DNA from: Actinomycetes bacterium
GTDB taxonomy: Bacteria > Actinomycetota > Coriobacteriia > WRKU01 > WQUG01
Assembly: GCA_031272275.1 (NCBI GenBank)
Contig: JAISUC010000010.1
Span: 62,001 to 126,000, forward strand
Direction: 5' to 3'
DNA length: 64,000 nt
The notes under the pieces were generated by a model, which was not told the DNA's origin, did not search any database, and saw nothing but the letters and a program-made list of their open reading frames with translations. The translations under genes were made by a program, and so were the position numbers. Numbering within the stretch: the stretch's first letter is position 1; each line of letters opens with the position of its first letter. Of this stretch, positions 37,003 through 44,185 are shown one piece after another.

Positions 37003-37959
37003 TCAGCGTTTGACCCGGATGGTCCCCGACGCGCAGGTGACCTGCAGCGGTCCGTGTGCGCGTTCAACCGCGTCCAGCACCAGGTTCATCCCGATGGTGT
37101 CAGACGACATATGCCCTGCCACCATCAGGTTTATCCCCAGCTCCTCGGCCTTTTTGCGGTGCTCCTCGCCATAGTGCATCCCGACCACGGTTCCGACGCC
37201 CGCGGCCGCCATCCGCTCCAGCGCGGCTGTGGGGCCTTCGACTCCCCCGGTCATTTCAACTACGATTTTGCCGCAGCGCACCGACGGTTCGCCCTGAAAC
37301 GCCAGCGGCCCGTATCCCTTTTTGGCAGCGTCCAGGTATTCCGGAATGTCCAGCAAAGCCAGCCGCAGGTCGTCCAGGGTGCGCGGTGCAGCCGCATCGA
37401 TGTGCGCCTGCACGAACTGCTGCACGGAATTATCAGCGGGAGTATGACAGCTCATCAGCGGGATTCCCAACAGGCGACAGGCGTCTATCGGGCGGTAGTG
37501 ATTGTACGGAGCGAAATCCCGGCGCGTCTTTGCGGCGTGCGGGCCGATCAGCGTGTCTGCGATGGATGCTGACACGCCGGTCGCAATCCACATGTCGGCC
37601 TGGACCGGCATGACCAGGTCGATGTTTGCCAGCCCCGGGCCGGACGGGTGGTGCGTCAGGATCAGGTCGATGGGTTCGCCGGCATCGCGCAGGTGTTGGG
37701 TTAACATGACCTCGCCCACCTCCATGTCGATGCCGACGATCAGCCCCTTTATTTCGGTGTCGGGGTCGCCCACGTTGATGCGCGTGTCGGCGTAGGGGTT
37801 GGATAGGCGTTCGGTGTCATAGACCTCGCGGTCGACGCCCGTCAGTTTGTCGTAGGCTGCCTGTTCGCGAGCCAGCGCGGCGTCGATTTCTGCGCGGGGG
37901 CGTGGGTCGGCGGCGATGCCCTGGTCGATGGCGGACTGATACAGTTCGCGGAGTTTCAT
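37003..37959 (-). CDS. Nif3-like dinuclear metal center protein (NGG1p-interacting factor 3 family)
   Basis: The 318 residues contain LILTHHPSG (paired His for a metal site), a middle GIPLMSCHTPADNS and a C-terminal GVGTVVGMHYGEEHRKKAEELGINLMVAGHMSSDTIGMN with further His/Glu ligands, matching the long Nif3/YbgI-type hydrolase group. The biochemical role is not established for the family. ATG 37959 follows GAGAGGAC at good spacing. The gene is divergent from the YgjP-like gene, with 198 bases between them holding an 11-bp inverted repeat. Confidence 0.82.
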   Translation of the reverse strand: MKLRELYQSAIDQGIAADPRPRAEIDAALAREQAAYDKLTGVDREVYDTERLSNPYADTRINVGDPDTEIKGLIVGIDMEVGEVMLTQHLRDAGEPIDLILTHHPSGPGLANIDLVMPVQADMWIATGVSASIADTLIGPHAAKTRRDFAPYNHYRPIDACRLLGIPLMSCHTPADNSVQQFVQAHIDAAAPRTLDDLRLALLDIPEYLDAAKKGYGPLAFQGEPSVRCGKIVVEMTGGVEGPTAALERMAAAGVGTVVGMHYGEEHRKKAEELGINLMVAGHMSSDTIGMNLVLDAVERAHGPLQVTCASGTIRVKR

Positions 37960-37995
37960 GATGGTGTGTCCTCTCTGTGTGCGGTGCTGTGCGGT

Positions 37996-38072
37996 GTGGC
38001 GTATGCGTCGCGCGGTTGTGGGTTGCGCGGGCCTGTGCCTGTGCGGTGTGTGCCACAGCCAGCATACGCCAC
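37996..38072. repeat. Inverted repeat between divergent genes
   Basis: GTGGCGTATGC (37996-38006) and GCATACGCCAC (38062-38072) are perfect inverted copies 55 bases apart. The GT-rich middle contains GCCTGTG-like repeats. It could be an operator pair or a cruciform arm; no promoter was identified with confidence. Confidence 0.4.
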
Positions 38073-38157
38073 GGGCGGTGCGCTGGTCAACCGGTGGTCG
38101 AGGCGGTCACAAGGCGGTCAACCGGTGTCCGACGGAATGGGACGTGCTGAAAATGCT

Positions 38158-38895
38158 ATGGTTCAATTGGGGGATGAACAACGGACAGCCGAAACAGAGC
38201 CGATGCAGGCCTTGCATATGAACGTTGCGGGGATTGATATCGCGGTGCAGCGTAAGCCCATCAAGCATATGCACCTGCGGGTCAATCCGCCGGCGGGTGC
38301 GGTGACGGTGTCAGCGCCGCTGTGGGTGGATGATGCCGAAATCGAGCGATTCGTGCACGCAAAGCTGCCGTGGCTGCGCAAACACCGGGAGCGGTATCGC
38401 GACGTCGTGCAGGCGGGTGAACGGCGCTATGAAACCGGCGAGACGCTGGATATCTGGGGCCGGCGCTACCGCCTGCAACTGCATCCGGGGCGGCGCTATG
38501 ACTTAAGGCTGAGCGGAGACACGGCGGTGCTGACGGCACCTGCGGACAGCACCGCCGTCCGCCGTGAACAGTTCATGCGCGACTGGTATCGCGGGCAGCT
38601 GTCGGAGGCCATTGCGGACCGCTTGCCTCGTTGGCAGGCGGCGTGCGGTCTGTATTGCACGTCCTGGCGGTGCCGATATATGGTCAGTCGTTGGGGCAGC
38701 TGCACCACCGCGACCGGGGCTTTGCGATTCAGTCTGCGCCTGGCGGAACACCCGCCGGAATGTTTGGATTATGTCATCGTGCACGAACTGGCGCACCTGC
38801 GTGTCCCCAACCACGGTGCCGATTTCAGGGCGCTGATGGATCGCCTGATGCCCGACTGGCGCGTCCGTCGCGCACAACTACGCAACCGTTCATAA
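38158..38895 (+). CDS. YgjP-like metallopeptidase domain protein (DUF45)
   Basis: The product (245 residues from ATG 38158) ends with the family's zinc signature: CLDYVIVHELAHLRVPNHGADF, that is HELxH and a downstream His, preceded by SRWGSCTTATGALRFSLRL. This is the DUF45/YgjP fold, related to WLM/SprT-like minigluzincins. The N-terminal half (IAVQRKPIKHMHLRVNPPAGAVTVSAPL) is also typical. ATG 38158 is tentative; ATG 38219 (MNVAGIDI) is the next good candidate, and upstream sequence in this frame looks non-coding. The biological substrate is unknown. Confidence 0.82.
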   Translation: MVQLGDEQRTAETEPMQALHMNVAGIDIAVQRKPIKHMHLRVNPPAGAVTVSAPLWVDDAEIERFVHAKLPWLRKHRERYRDVVQAGERRYETGETLDIWGRRYRLQLHPGRRYDLRLSGDTAVLTAPADSTAVRREQFMRDWYRGQLSEAIADRLPRWQAACGLYCTSWRCRYMVSRWGSCTTATGALRFSLRLAEHPPECLDYVIVHELAHLRVPNHGADFRALMDRLMPDWRVRRAQLRNRS

Positions 38896-39053
38896 AGCAC
38901 GCTATCTGCGCGACTCTCGTCGGTGCAATTGCCCGCAGCTGCACGCGCACCCGGTGAATGTGCGCGTCAGTTTCTCCTATACATATAACAGTTGTGAATG
39001 CCCTACCCCTTTCTGCTGGTATCATAGGGAGACAACCGGAAGGGGGAGTAATC

Positions 39054-39704
39054 CTGTTTGGGGAGATCATCACATATTTCGCCGACAACGGCGGCGAATA
39101 CATGACGGCACTGGGTGAACATTTACTGATAACCGCCAGCGCGGTCTTGGTCGCCTGTGCCATCGGCATCCCCGCGGGTATCCTCTGCTGCAAAAACCGC
39201 GTCGTGCGCACCTTTGTCACCGGCATTTTCTCGACCCTGCGCATCGTGCCGTCGCTCGCGGTCTTGTTCCTGTGCATCTCGCTGATCGGCACGGGGCTGT
39301 GGCCTGCCGTCGTCGCGTTGACCCTGCTGGCCATCCCGCCGTTGCTGATTAACACGACACTGGGCTTTTCGGGTATCGATCCGGCCGTCATTGAAACGGC
39401 GCACGGCATGGGTATGGGGCGAACGCGGACGTTCTGGCAGGTAAAACTACCCCTCGCGCTCCCTCTGGTTTTCACGGGTTTCAAAACCGCAACCATCGAG
39501 GTCATCGCATCGGCCACGCTGGGCGCATACATCGGCGCCGGCGGACTGGGCACCATCATTTACACGGGGCTGGGTCTGATGCGAAACGACCTGTTGGTCA
39601 TCGGCGGCGCGTCGGTGGCGGCACTGTCAATCATCAGCGGACTGATCATCAGCCGCGCCGAACAGCTGGTATTACCCTGGCGAAACGTTCACCAGGTCGG
39701 ATAG
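39054..39704 (+). CDS. Osmoprotectant (glycine betaine/choline-type) ABC transporter permease, first subunit
   Basis: The protein has six hydrophobic segments and the permease signature AHGMGMGRTRTFWQVKLPLALPLVFTG (EAA loop), like OpuCB/OpuCD or YehW/YehY. The start is unusual: the best ribosome site, AGGGGGAG at 39041-39048, points to CTG 39054 or ATC 39051 (ILFGEIITYFADNG), with no ATG, GTG or TTG in frame nearby. GTG 38994 and ATG 38958 are in frame but lack a ribosome site. A TATCAT box at 39020-39025 would place the RNA start downstream of both. It opens a four-gene operon with the binding protein, ATPase and second permease. Confidence 0.82.
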   Translation: MFGEIITYFADNGGEYMTALGEHLLITASAVLVACAIGIPAGILCCKNRVVRTFVTGIFSTLRIVPSLAVLFLCISLIGTGLWPAVVALTLLAIPPLLINTTLGFSGIDPAVIETAHGMGMGRTRTFWQVKLPLALPLVFTGFKTATIEVIASATLGAYIGAGGLGTIIYTGLGLMRNDLLVIGGASVAALSIISGLIISRAEQLVLPWRNVHQVG

Positions 39705-39768
39705 GCGACAAACGGGGGAGTATAAACCCCGCAGCGTCGTGGAAACAGAAGGAAGGTAGGTATTTGTA

Positions 39769-40728
39769 ATGGAAGCACTCTCGAAAGCCCTGAGCAAGCG
39801 CAAGCAGCTGTTGCTGATTTTGTGCGCTTTGGTGTTGGTGGTCGGGTTGGTTGCCTGCTCTAAATCCAACACGGCGACGACATCGAACGGCGACGACACC
39901 ACGCAGACGGCCGAGAAAACTCCGGTCAAGGTCGGGTCCAAGGACTTCACCGAGAACCTGATTGTCGGCGAGCTGTATGCGTTGGCGCTGGAAGACCACG
40001 GGATTCCGGTGACGCGCACGCTGAACCTGGCGGGCAGCGCCATCCCCGAGGCACAGGTCAAAGGAGACGTCGACCTGTATCCGCAGTACACGGGCACCGG
40101 GCTGCTGTCAATTCTGCAGTTGCCGATGGAGACCGACCCGCAAAAGGTCTATGACACCGTCAAGGAACAGTTCAAGGAAAAGTGGAACATCATCTGGCTG
40201 GATATGGCACCGGCAAACGACGGGCAGGGTCTGGTCGTGACCAAGGAAATCAGTGACAAATACGGTATCAAAACCATCAGTGATTTCCAGGCACATGCCG
40301 ACAAGATCCGTTTCGCGTCACAGGGTGAGTTCGACCATCGCGAGGACGGCATTCCGCGTCTGGAAGAGATCTACGGACCGCTGAAGTTCAAGTCGTCAAA
40401 GATCTATGACAACGCGCTGAAGTATGAAATCCTGAAAGAGGGCAAGGCCGACGCCGCCCCCGCGTACACGACCGAGGGTCAGCTGGTCGAGCCCGAGTTC
40501 GTGCTGTTGGAGGATGACAAGCGCGCCTGGCCGCCGTACAACCTGGCACCGGTCGTGCGCGGAGAGGTGCTGGAGGCCTATCCGGAAATCGCCGATTTGC
40601 TGAACAAAATCGACAAGGACCTGACCACCGAAAAGGTCACCGAGCTGAACTACAAGGTCGCCGTCGGCGGTGAAGAGTACGAAGAGGTCGCGGCAGCCTA
40701 TTACGATTCGATCAAGGCGAATCTGTAG
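39769..40728 (+). CDS. Osmoprotectant ABC transporter substrate-binding lipoprotein
   Basis: The 319 residues begin with a lipoprotein signal peptide (LLLILCALVLVVGLVACS, lipobox VGLVAC, acylated Cys near residue 30). The mature part is the OpuAC/OpuCC-type fold: VGSKDFTENLIVGELYALAL, AGSAIPEAQVKGDVDLYPQYTGTGL and DNALKYEILKEGKAD with Tyr/Trp-rich positions expected for quaternary-ammonium binding. GAAGGAAGG-type ribosome site precedes ATG 39769. Its place between two permeases and an ATPase supports import of betaine, choline or carnitine-like solutes; the exact ligand cannot be read from sequence. Confidence 0.88.
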   Translation: MEALSKALSKRKQLLLILCALVLVVGLVACSKSNTATTSNGDDTTQTAEKTPVKVGSKDFTENLIVGELYALALEDHGIPVTRTLNLAGSAIPEAQVKGDVDLYPQYTGTGLLSILQLPMETDPQKVYDTVKEQFKEKWNIIWLDMAPANDGQGLVVTKEISDKYGIKTISDFQAHADKIRFASQGEFDHREDGIPRLEEIYGPLKFKSSKIYDNALKYEILKEGKADAAPAYTTEGQLVEPEFVLLEDDKRAWPPYNLAPVVRGEVLEAYPEIADLLNKIDKDLTTEKVTELNYKVAVGGEEYEEVAAAYYDSIKANL

Positions 40729-40820
40729 TCGCGTCAGTCGGCAAGCGTTTGCGCCCACGCGCAAACGCAGACGCAGCACAGACGCGAACCAACCCGGGGA
40801 CCGGACAGGCGGACAGACTG

Positions 40821-41567
40821 ATGACGGTTGCAATCGAGTTCCAGGACGTCACGAAACGCTTTCCCAAGGCGAGTTATGATGCCGTGGACCACGTCAGCCT
40901 GACGGTTGACGCAGGCGAGCTGATCACCATCGTCGGTACATCGGGCAGCGGTAAGACCACGCTGATGAAGATGGTAAACCGCCTGTACGAACCCACTTCG
41001 GGACGCATATTGTTGGACGGGGTCGACGTTATGTCCGTCGACCCCGTCAAATTGCGCCACGGTATCGGCTATGTGATTCAGCAAATCGGGCTGTTTCCGC
41101 ATATGACGATCGCCGAAAACATCGCGGTGGTGCCGAAAATACTCAAATGGGATAAAGCACGCATCACCGCACGCGTCGAACAGCTGTTGACGATGGTCCG
41201 GCTGGACCCGGCGGAGTTCGCGAAACGCTATCCGGCGGAACTGTCCGGCGGCCAGCAACAGCGCGTCGGCCTGGCACGCGCGATGGCCGTGGACCCGGCA
41301 TACATGCTGCTGGACGAGCCCTTCGGGGCGATTGATGCGATCACCCGCGCGGGGCTGCAAGACGAGCTGCTGCGCATCCACGCCGAACACGCGCGGACCT
41401 ATCTGTTTGTGACCCATGACATCCGCGAGGCCTTTAAGCTGGGCAACCGCGTGCTGATTATGCACGACGGGCGCGTCCAGCAGTTTGCGACGCCGGCTGA
41501 AATCGAACGACAACCGGCAAACGACTTCGTGGTCGAGCTGCTGCAAACGGCCGAGGAATCCATCTGA
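40821..41567 (+). CDS. Osmoprotectant ABC transporter ATP-binding protein
   Basis: The 248 residues show all ABC motifs: Walker A GTSGSGKTT, Q-loop in IGYVIQQIGLFPHMT (the GLFPHMT form is typical for betaine uptake ATPases), signature LSGGQQQRVGLARAM, Walker B MLLDEPFGAID and switch His in FVTHD. The protein stops at residue 248, so the C-terminal CBS pair that senses ionic strength in OpuA/OpuCA is absent. ATG 40821 is the family start; upstream in-frame sequence is Arg/Ala-rich filler. It overlaps the second permease gene by one base. Confidence 0.92.
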   Translation: MTVAIEFQDVTKRFPKASYDAVDHVSLTVDAGELITIVGTSGSGKTTLMKMVNRLYEPTSGRILLDGVDVMSVDPVKLRHGIGYVIQQIGLFPHMTIAENIAVVPKILKWDKARITARVEQLLTMVRLDPAEFAKRYPAELSGGQQQRVGLARAMAVDPAYMLLDEPFGAIDAITRAGLQDELLRIHAEHARTYLFVTHDIREAFKLGNRVLIMHDGRVQQFATPAEIERQPANDFVVELLQTAEESI

Positions 41568-42196
41568 TGCTGGCATACTGGGTGCGCTATCACGAAAAGC
41601 TGACCACGGCGCTGCTGCAACACCTGCGCCTGTTGGGCATCGTGCTGGCGATATCCATTGTGATTGCGGCTGTGCTGACGCTGCTGATTTCGTCGAACCG
41701 CCGCCTATCAAACGCGGTGGTCGGGCTGTTCAGCGCGCTGTATTCGGTGCCCAGCTTGGCGTTTTTTGCGCTGCTGATACCGATTACCGGCATCGGCCTG
41801 GACACGGCGGTCATCGTGCTGGTTATTTACAATCAGTACCTGCTGGTGCGCAATTTCCTGGCGGGGCTGGACTCGGTCGATCCGGCGCTGATCGAGGCGG
41901 CGCGCGGCATGGGCATGACGCCTGTGCAGATACTGCTGCGCATCAAACTCCCCTTGGCATTCCCCGTCATCATGGCGGGCATCCACCTGGCGGTGATTTC
42001 CACCATCGGCATCGGAACGATCGCCTCGGTCATAGACGCGGGCGGATTGGGAGTGATTCTGTTCGACGGGTTGCGTACCCAAAAAATCGTGAAACTCTTA
42101 TGGGGAACGGTGCTGTCCGCAGGTTTGGCGATTTCTGCGAACGCGCTGTTGTCGGGCATCGAACACTTAGCGCGTAAACGCCTTCACTTCAGCTGA
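41567..42196 (+). CDS. Osmoprotectant ABC transporter permease, second subunit
   Basis: The 209-residue integral membrane protein has five or six hydrophobic segments and the EAA loop IEAARGMGMTPVQILLRIKLPLAFPVIMAG, followed by GTIASVIDAGGLG, both typical for OpuCB/ProW-like permeases. ATG overlaps the ATPase stop (TGATG). It ends the operon; the convergent dinB partner gene lies 9 bases beyond its stop. Confidence 0.9.
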   Translation: MLAYWVRYHEKLTTALLQHLRLLGIVLAISIVIAAVLTLLISSNRRLSNAVVGLFSALYSVPSLAFFALLIPITGIGLDTAVIVLVIYNQYLLVRNFLAGLDSVDPALIEAARGMGMTPVQILLRIKLPLAFPVIMAGIHLAVISTIGIGTIASVIDAGGLGVILFDGLRTQKIVKLLWGTVLSAGLAISANALLSGIEHLARKRLHFS

Positions 42197-42205
42197 CTGC
42201 GTGTT

Positions 42206-42496
42206 TCATAACGGGGGCGTTGCGTAAACGGGGGCATTGCGCACGATTTCTTCGACGAACCAGGCCGGTCCCTCATAGTATAGGTAGCTCTGCCGTCCGG
42301 CGATTTCCACCAGATAGCGCATCCCCTTGCCGCCGACCTTCAATGACGCGGCGGGCCTGCGGTCCAGCACGCGGTCGATGTGATAGCGCTTGCCCTCGTC
42401 CCAAAACACGTCGGTCGGTGTCACCGCGCCCTCGACGGACGTCACCGACGCCACCTGTACGTAGCGTTTCACGCGTCCCGCCACCCCGCGCATCAT
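42206..42496 (-). CDS. Small dinB-associated protein (DUF6504-like)
   Basis: The 96-residue protein is predicted soluble and beta-rich (VFWDEGKRYHIDRVLDRRPAASLKVGGKGMRYLVEIAGRQSYLYYEG). Its ATG overlaps the dinB stop (ATGA), so the two are translated together. Small proteins of this sort are commonly found next to Y-family polymerases in actinobacteria; a function as polymerase partner is inference. Confidence 0.65.
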   Translation of the reverse strand: MMRGVAGRVKRYVQVASVTSVEGAVTPTDVFWDEGKRYHIDRVLDRRPAASLKVGGKGMRYLVEIAGRQSYLYYEGPAWFVEEIVRNAPVYATPPL

Positions 42497-43893
42497 GATT
42501 GAAAGAACCCCACCGGATGCACGACGTTATCGCGCTTGATATCCACGTTTGACATCTGCGCATCACCCAGCTCGCAGGCACGGCGCAGACTGGTGTTCCC
42601 GAAACGCCGTCTGGCCTGGTCGACCACAAACTCCAGCCGCTCGGTCCGAATGCGGCGCTCCTCGTCACAAAACAGGTCGGTCTGTGTCGCCACCGACATC
42701 GGCTGCAGGTTAATCGCGCGCAGACCCAGACTGCGGATGGCGCGTGTGCCCTGCAGCCGCCTGTCCGGGTCACTGTCGAACCCCTCGTTTGCCGCCACCA
42801 GATTCCAGGCACCGTCGGCCAGTTCGCCCGTCAGCAGCGTCGGCAGCCGCAGCTGTGCCTGGCGCTCGTACCATTCCAGATCCCCGTTGCGGACCGTCAC
42901 CGCAATGCCGCGCGCCCGCAGGCGCAGCTCGCGCAGGCGTTGTGCCACGCTTTCCGCCAACAGGTACAGTAACAGGCGCACCTCGCGCGCATCGTGCAGG
43001 TCATGCGGGGCGGTCAGCCCGTTACCGACCGATTTGACCGCATAGTCGACGGTGCTGCTGTCGGCATCCAGCACGCGCACCGGCGTGGCGTCCTCGCCAC
43101 GCGCGAAACCGTGCAGGATGCTCCCCATTTTGCCCAGCATGCCGCGCAGCATCCCGGCAGGGGCGGTCGCGATGTCGCCGATGGTCAGGATGCCTGCGCG
43201 CGCCAGTTTGCGCCGGGTGGCGCGACCCACGTACAGCAGGTCGCCTGCGGGTGCGCGCCAAACCAGATCGCGATAGTTTTCGCGGGTTATCGGCGTGATG
43301 GCGTCGGGTTTTTTGTAGTCGCTGCCGAATTTCGCAAAGATCTTGTTCCAGGACACGCCGATCGACACGGTGACGCCCAACTCGGCCTTGATGCGCTCGC
43401 TGATTTCGCGGGCAATCATCCGGCCGGCATAGGCGTGCCCGCCGAACAGCCCGGCCGACCCGGTGACATCCAACCAAGCTTCGTCCGGACCAAAGGGCTC
43501 GACCCGGTCGGTGTAGTCATAGTAAATCGCCCGCGCCTCGCGCGAATAGCGCATGTACAGGCGATAATCCGGAGGCAAGGTGACCAGCCCCGGACATTTG
43601 CGCCGCGCGGTCCACAGCGTGTCGCCGGTCTTGATACCTGCGGCTTTGGCCAGCAAGTTTTTTGCCAGCACGATGCCGTGGCGCAGTTCTTCGTGGCCGC
43701 CTACCACTACCGGCCGGCTGCGCAGTTCCGGGCGACGGAAACATTCGACCGCCGCGTAAAAGCAGTTCATATCGGCGTGCAGTATGATACGGTCGTCGCC
43801 GCGGCTGTCACAGCGGTCGTCGTCGCAACTGCCTGCGTGGCCATCGCGGCAGCCGGTGGCGGGGCGGGTGTTCTGTCTGTCACATCGGTACAT
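42493..43893 (-). CDS. dinB: DNA polymerase IV (Y-family, DinB type)
   Basis: This error-prone polymerase bypasses DNA lesions. The 466 residues show the palm acidic residues Asp41 (ILHADMNCFYAAVE) and Asp137/Glu138 (GPDEAWLDVTG), the finger/thumb segment VSWNKIFAKFGSDYKKPDA, a helix-hairpin-helix region near 240-270, and a little-finger domain. No beta-clamp motif is obvious at the C-terminus. A Cys/Asp-rich extra N-terminus (residues 1-33) precedes the catalytic domain. ATG 43893 is chosen because TATACT (43907-43902) lies 8 bases upstream on this strand; the longer frame would start before the promoter. Confidence 0.9.
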   Translation of the reverse strand: MYRCDRQNTRPATGCRDGHAGSCDDDRCDSRGDDRIILHADMNCFYAAVECFRRPELRSRPVVVGGHEELRHGIVLAKNLLAKAAGIKTGDTLWTARRKCPGLVTLPPDYRLYMRYSREARAIYYDYTDRVEPFGPDEAWLDVTGSAGLFGGHAYAGRMIAREISERIKAELGVTVSIGVSWNKIFAKFGSDYKKPDAITPITRENYRDLVWRAPAGDLLYVGRATRRKLARAGILTIGDIATAPAGMLRGMLGKMGSILHGFARGEDATPVRVLDADSSTVDYAVKSVGNGLTAPHDLHDAREVRLLLYLLAESVAQRLRELRLRARGIAVTVRNGDLEWYERQAQLRLPTLLTGELADGAWNLVAANEGFDSDPDRRLQGTRAIRSLGLRAINLQPMSVATQTDLFCDEERRIRTERLEFVVDQARRRFGNTSLRRACELGDAQMSNVDIKRDNVVHPVGFFQS

Positions 43894-43916
43894 GCGTTCG
43901 TAGTATAAACGAACGC
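43894..43916 (-). promoter_or_regulatory. Promoter of dinB with a perfect dyad around the -10 box
   Basis: GCGTTCGT (43894-43901) and ACGAACGC (43909-43916) are perfect inverted arms of 8 bp with a 7-base middle that contains the -10 TATACT (minus strand). The arrangement fits a repressor site. It is not the usual actinobacterial LexA box (CGAAC-N4-GTTCG), because the half-sites face the other way. Confidence 0.6.
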
Positions 43917-43953
43917 ACGGACATTTGCAAAGCAAGGGAAATGGGCGAACATA

Positions 43954-43967
43954 GGCGAGCACGTCCC
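43954..43967 (+). repeat. Interspersed element, degenerate copy
   Basis: GGCGAGCACGTCCC followed by GCA resembles copy 51503-51517. It is oriented head to head with the exact copy at 44013-44027. Confidence 0.5.
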
Positions 43968-44012
43968 GCACATCGCACACCCCGCAGCCGCGCACAGATA
44001 GCCGCGCGCGCC

Positions 44013-44027
44013 GGGACGTACTCCCCC
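44013..44027 (-). repeat. Interspersed 15-bp element, copy 6
   Basis: GGGACGTACTCCCCC, an exact minus-strand match, preceded by CGCC and followed by AATT. Confidence 0.8.
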
Positions 44028-44041
44028 AATTCGCCTTGCGT

Positions 44042-44047
44042 TACAAT
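44042..44047 (+). promoter_or_regulatory. Candidate -10 box of the M28-like operon
   Basis: TACAAT, giving a leader of about 130 bases before ATG 44186. No good -35 was found; the region upstream is occupied by the interspersed element. Confidence 0.35.
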
Positions 44048-44185
44048 AGGCTGGTATGAATTGCGCGCCGGCCGCGCCGGTTGGTGGTGACTGCGACTGC
44101 GGTTGTGTGCCACCGTTACGGGCGTCTGCGACATGCAGCGCAAACAGGGAAGTGCCGTCTCACACCCGTCCGGGGAGGGGATTTG

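Noticed and set aside
43894-43916. Standard LexA (SOS) box at dinB
   Set aside because: The half-sites are GTTCG...CGAAC with a longer spacer rather than CGAAC-N4-GTTCG, so a standard box cannot be claimed.
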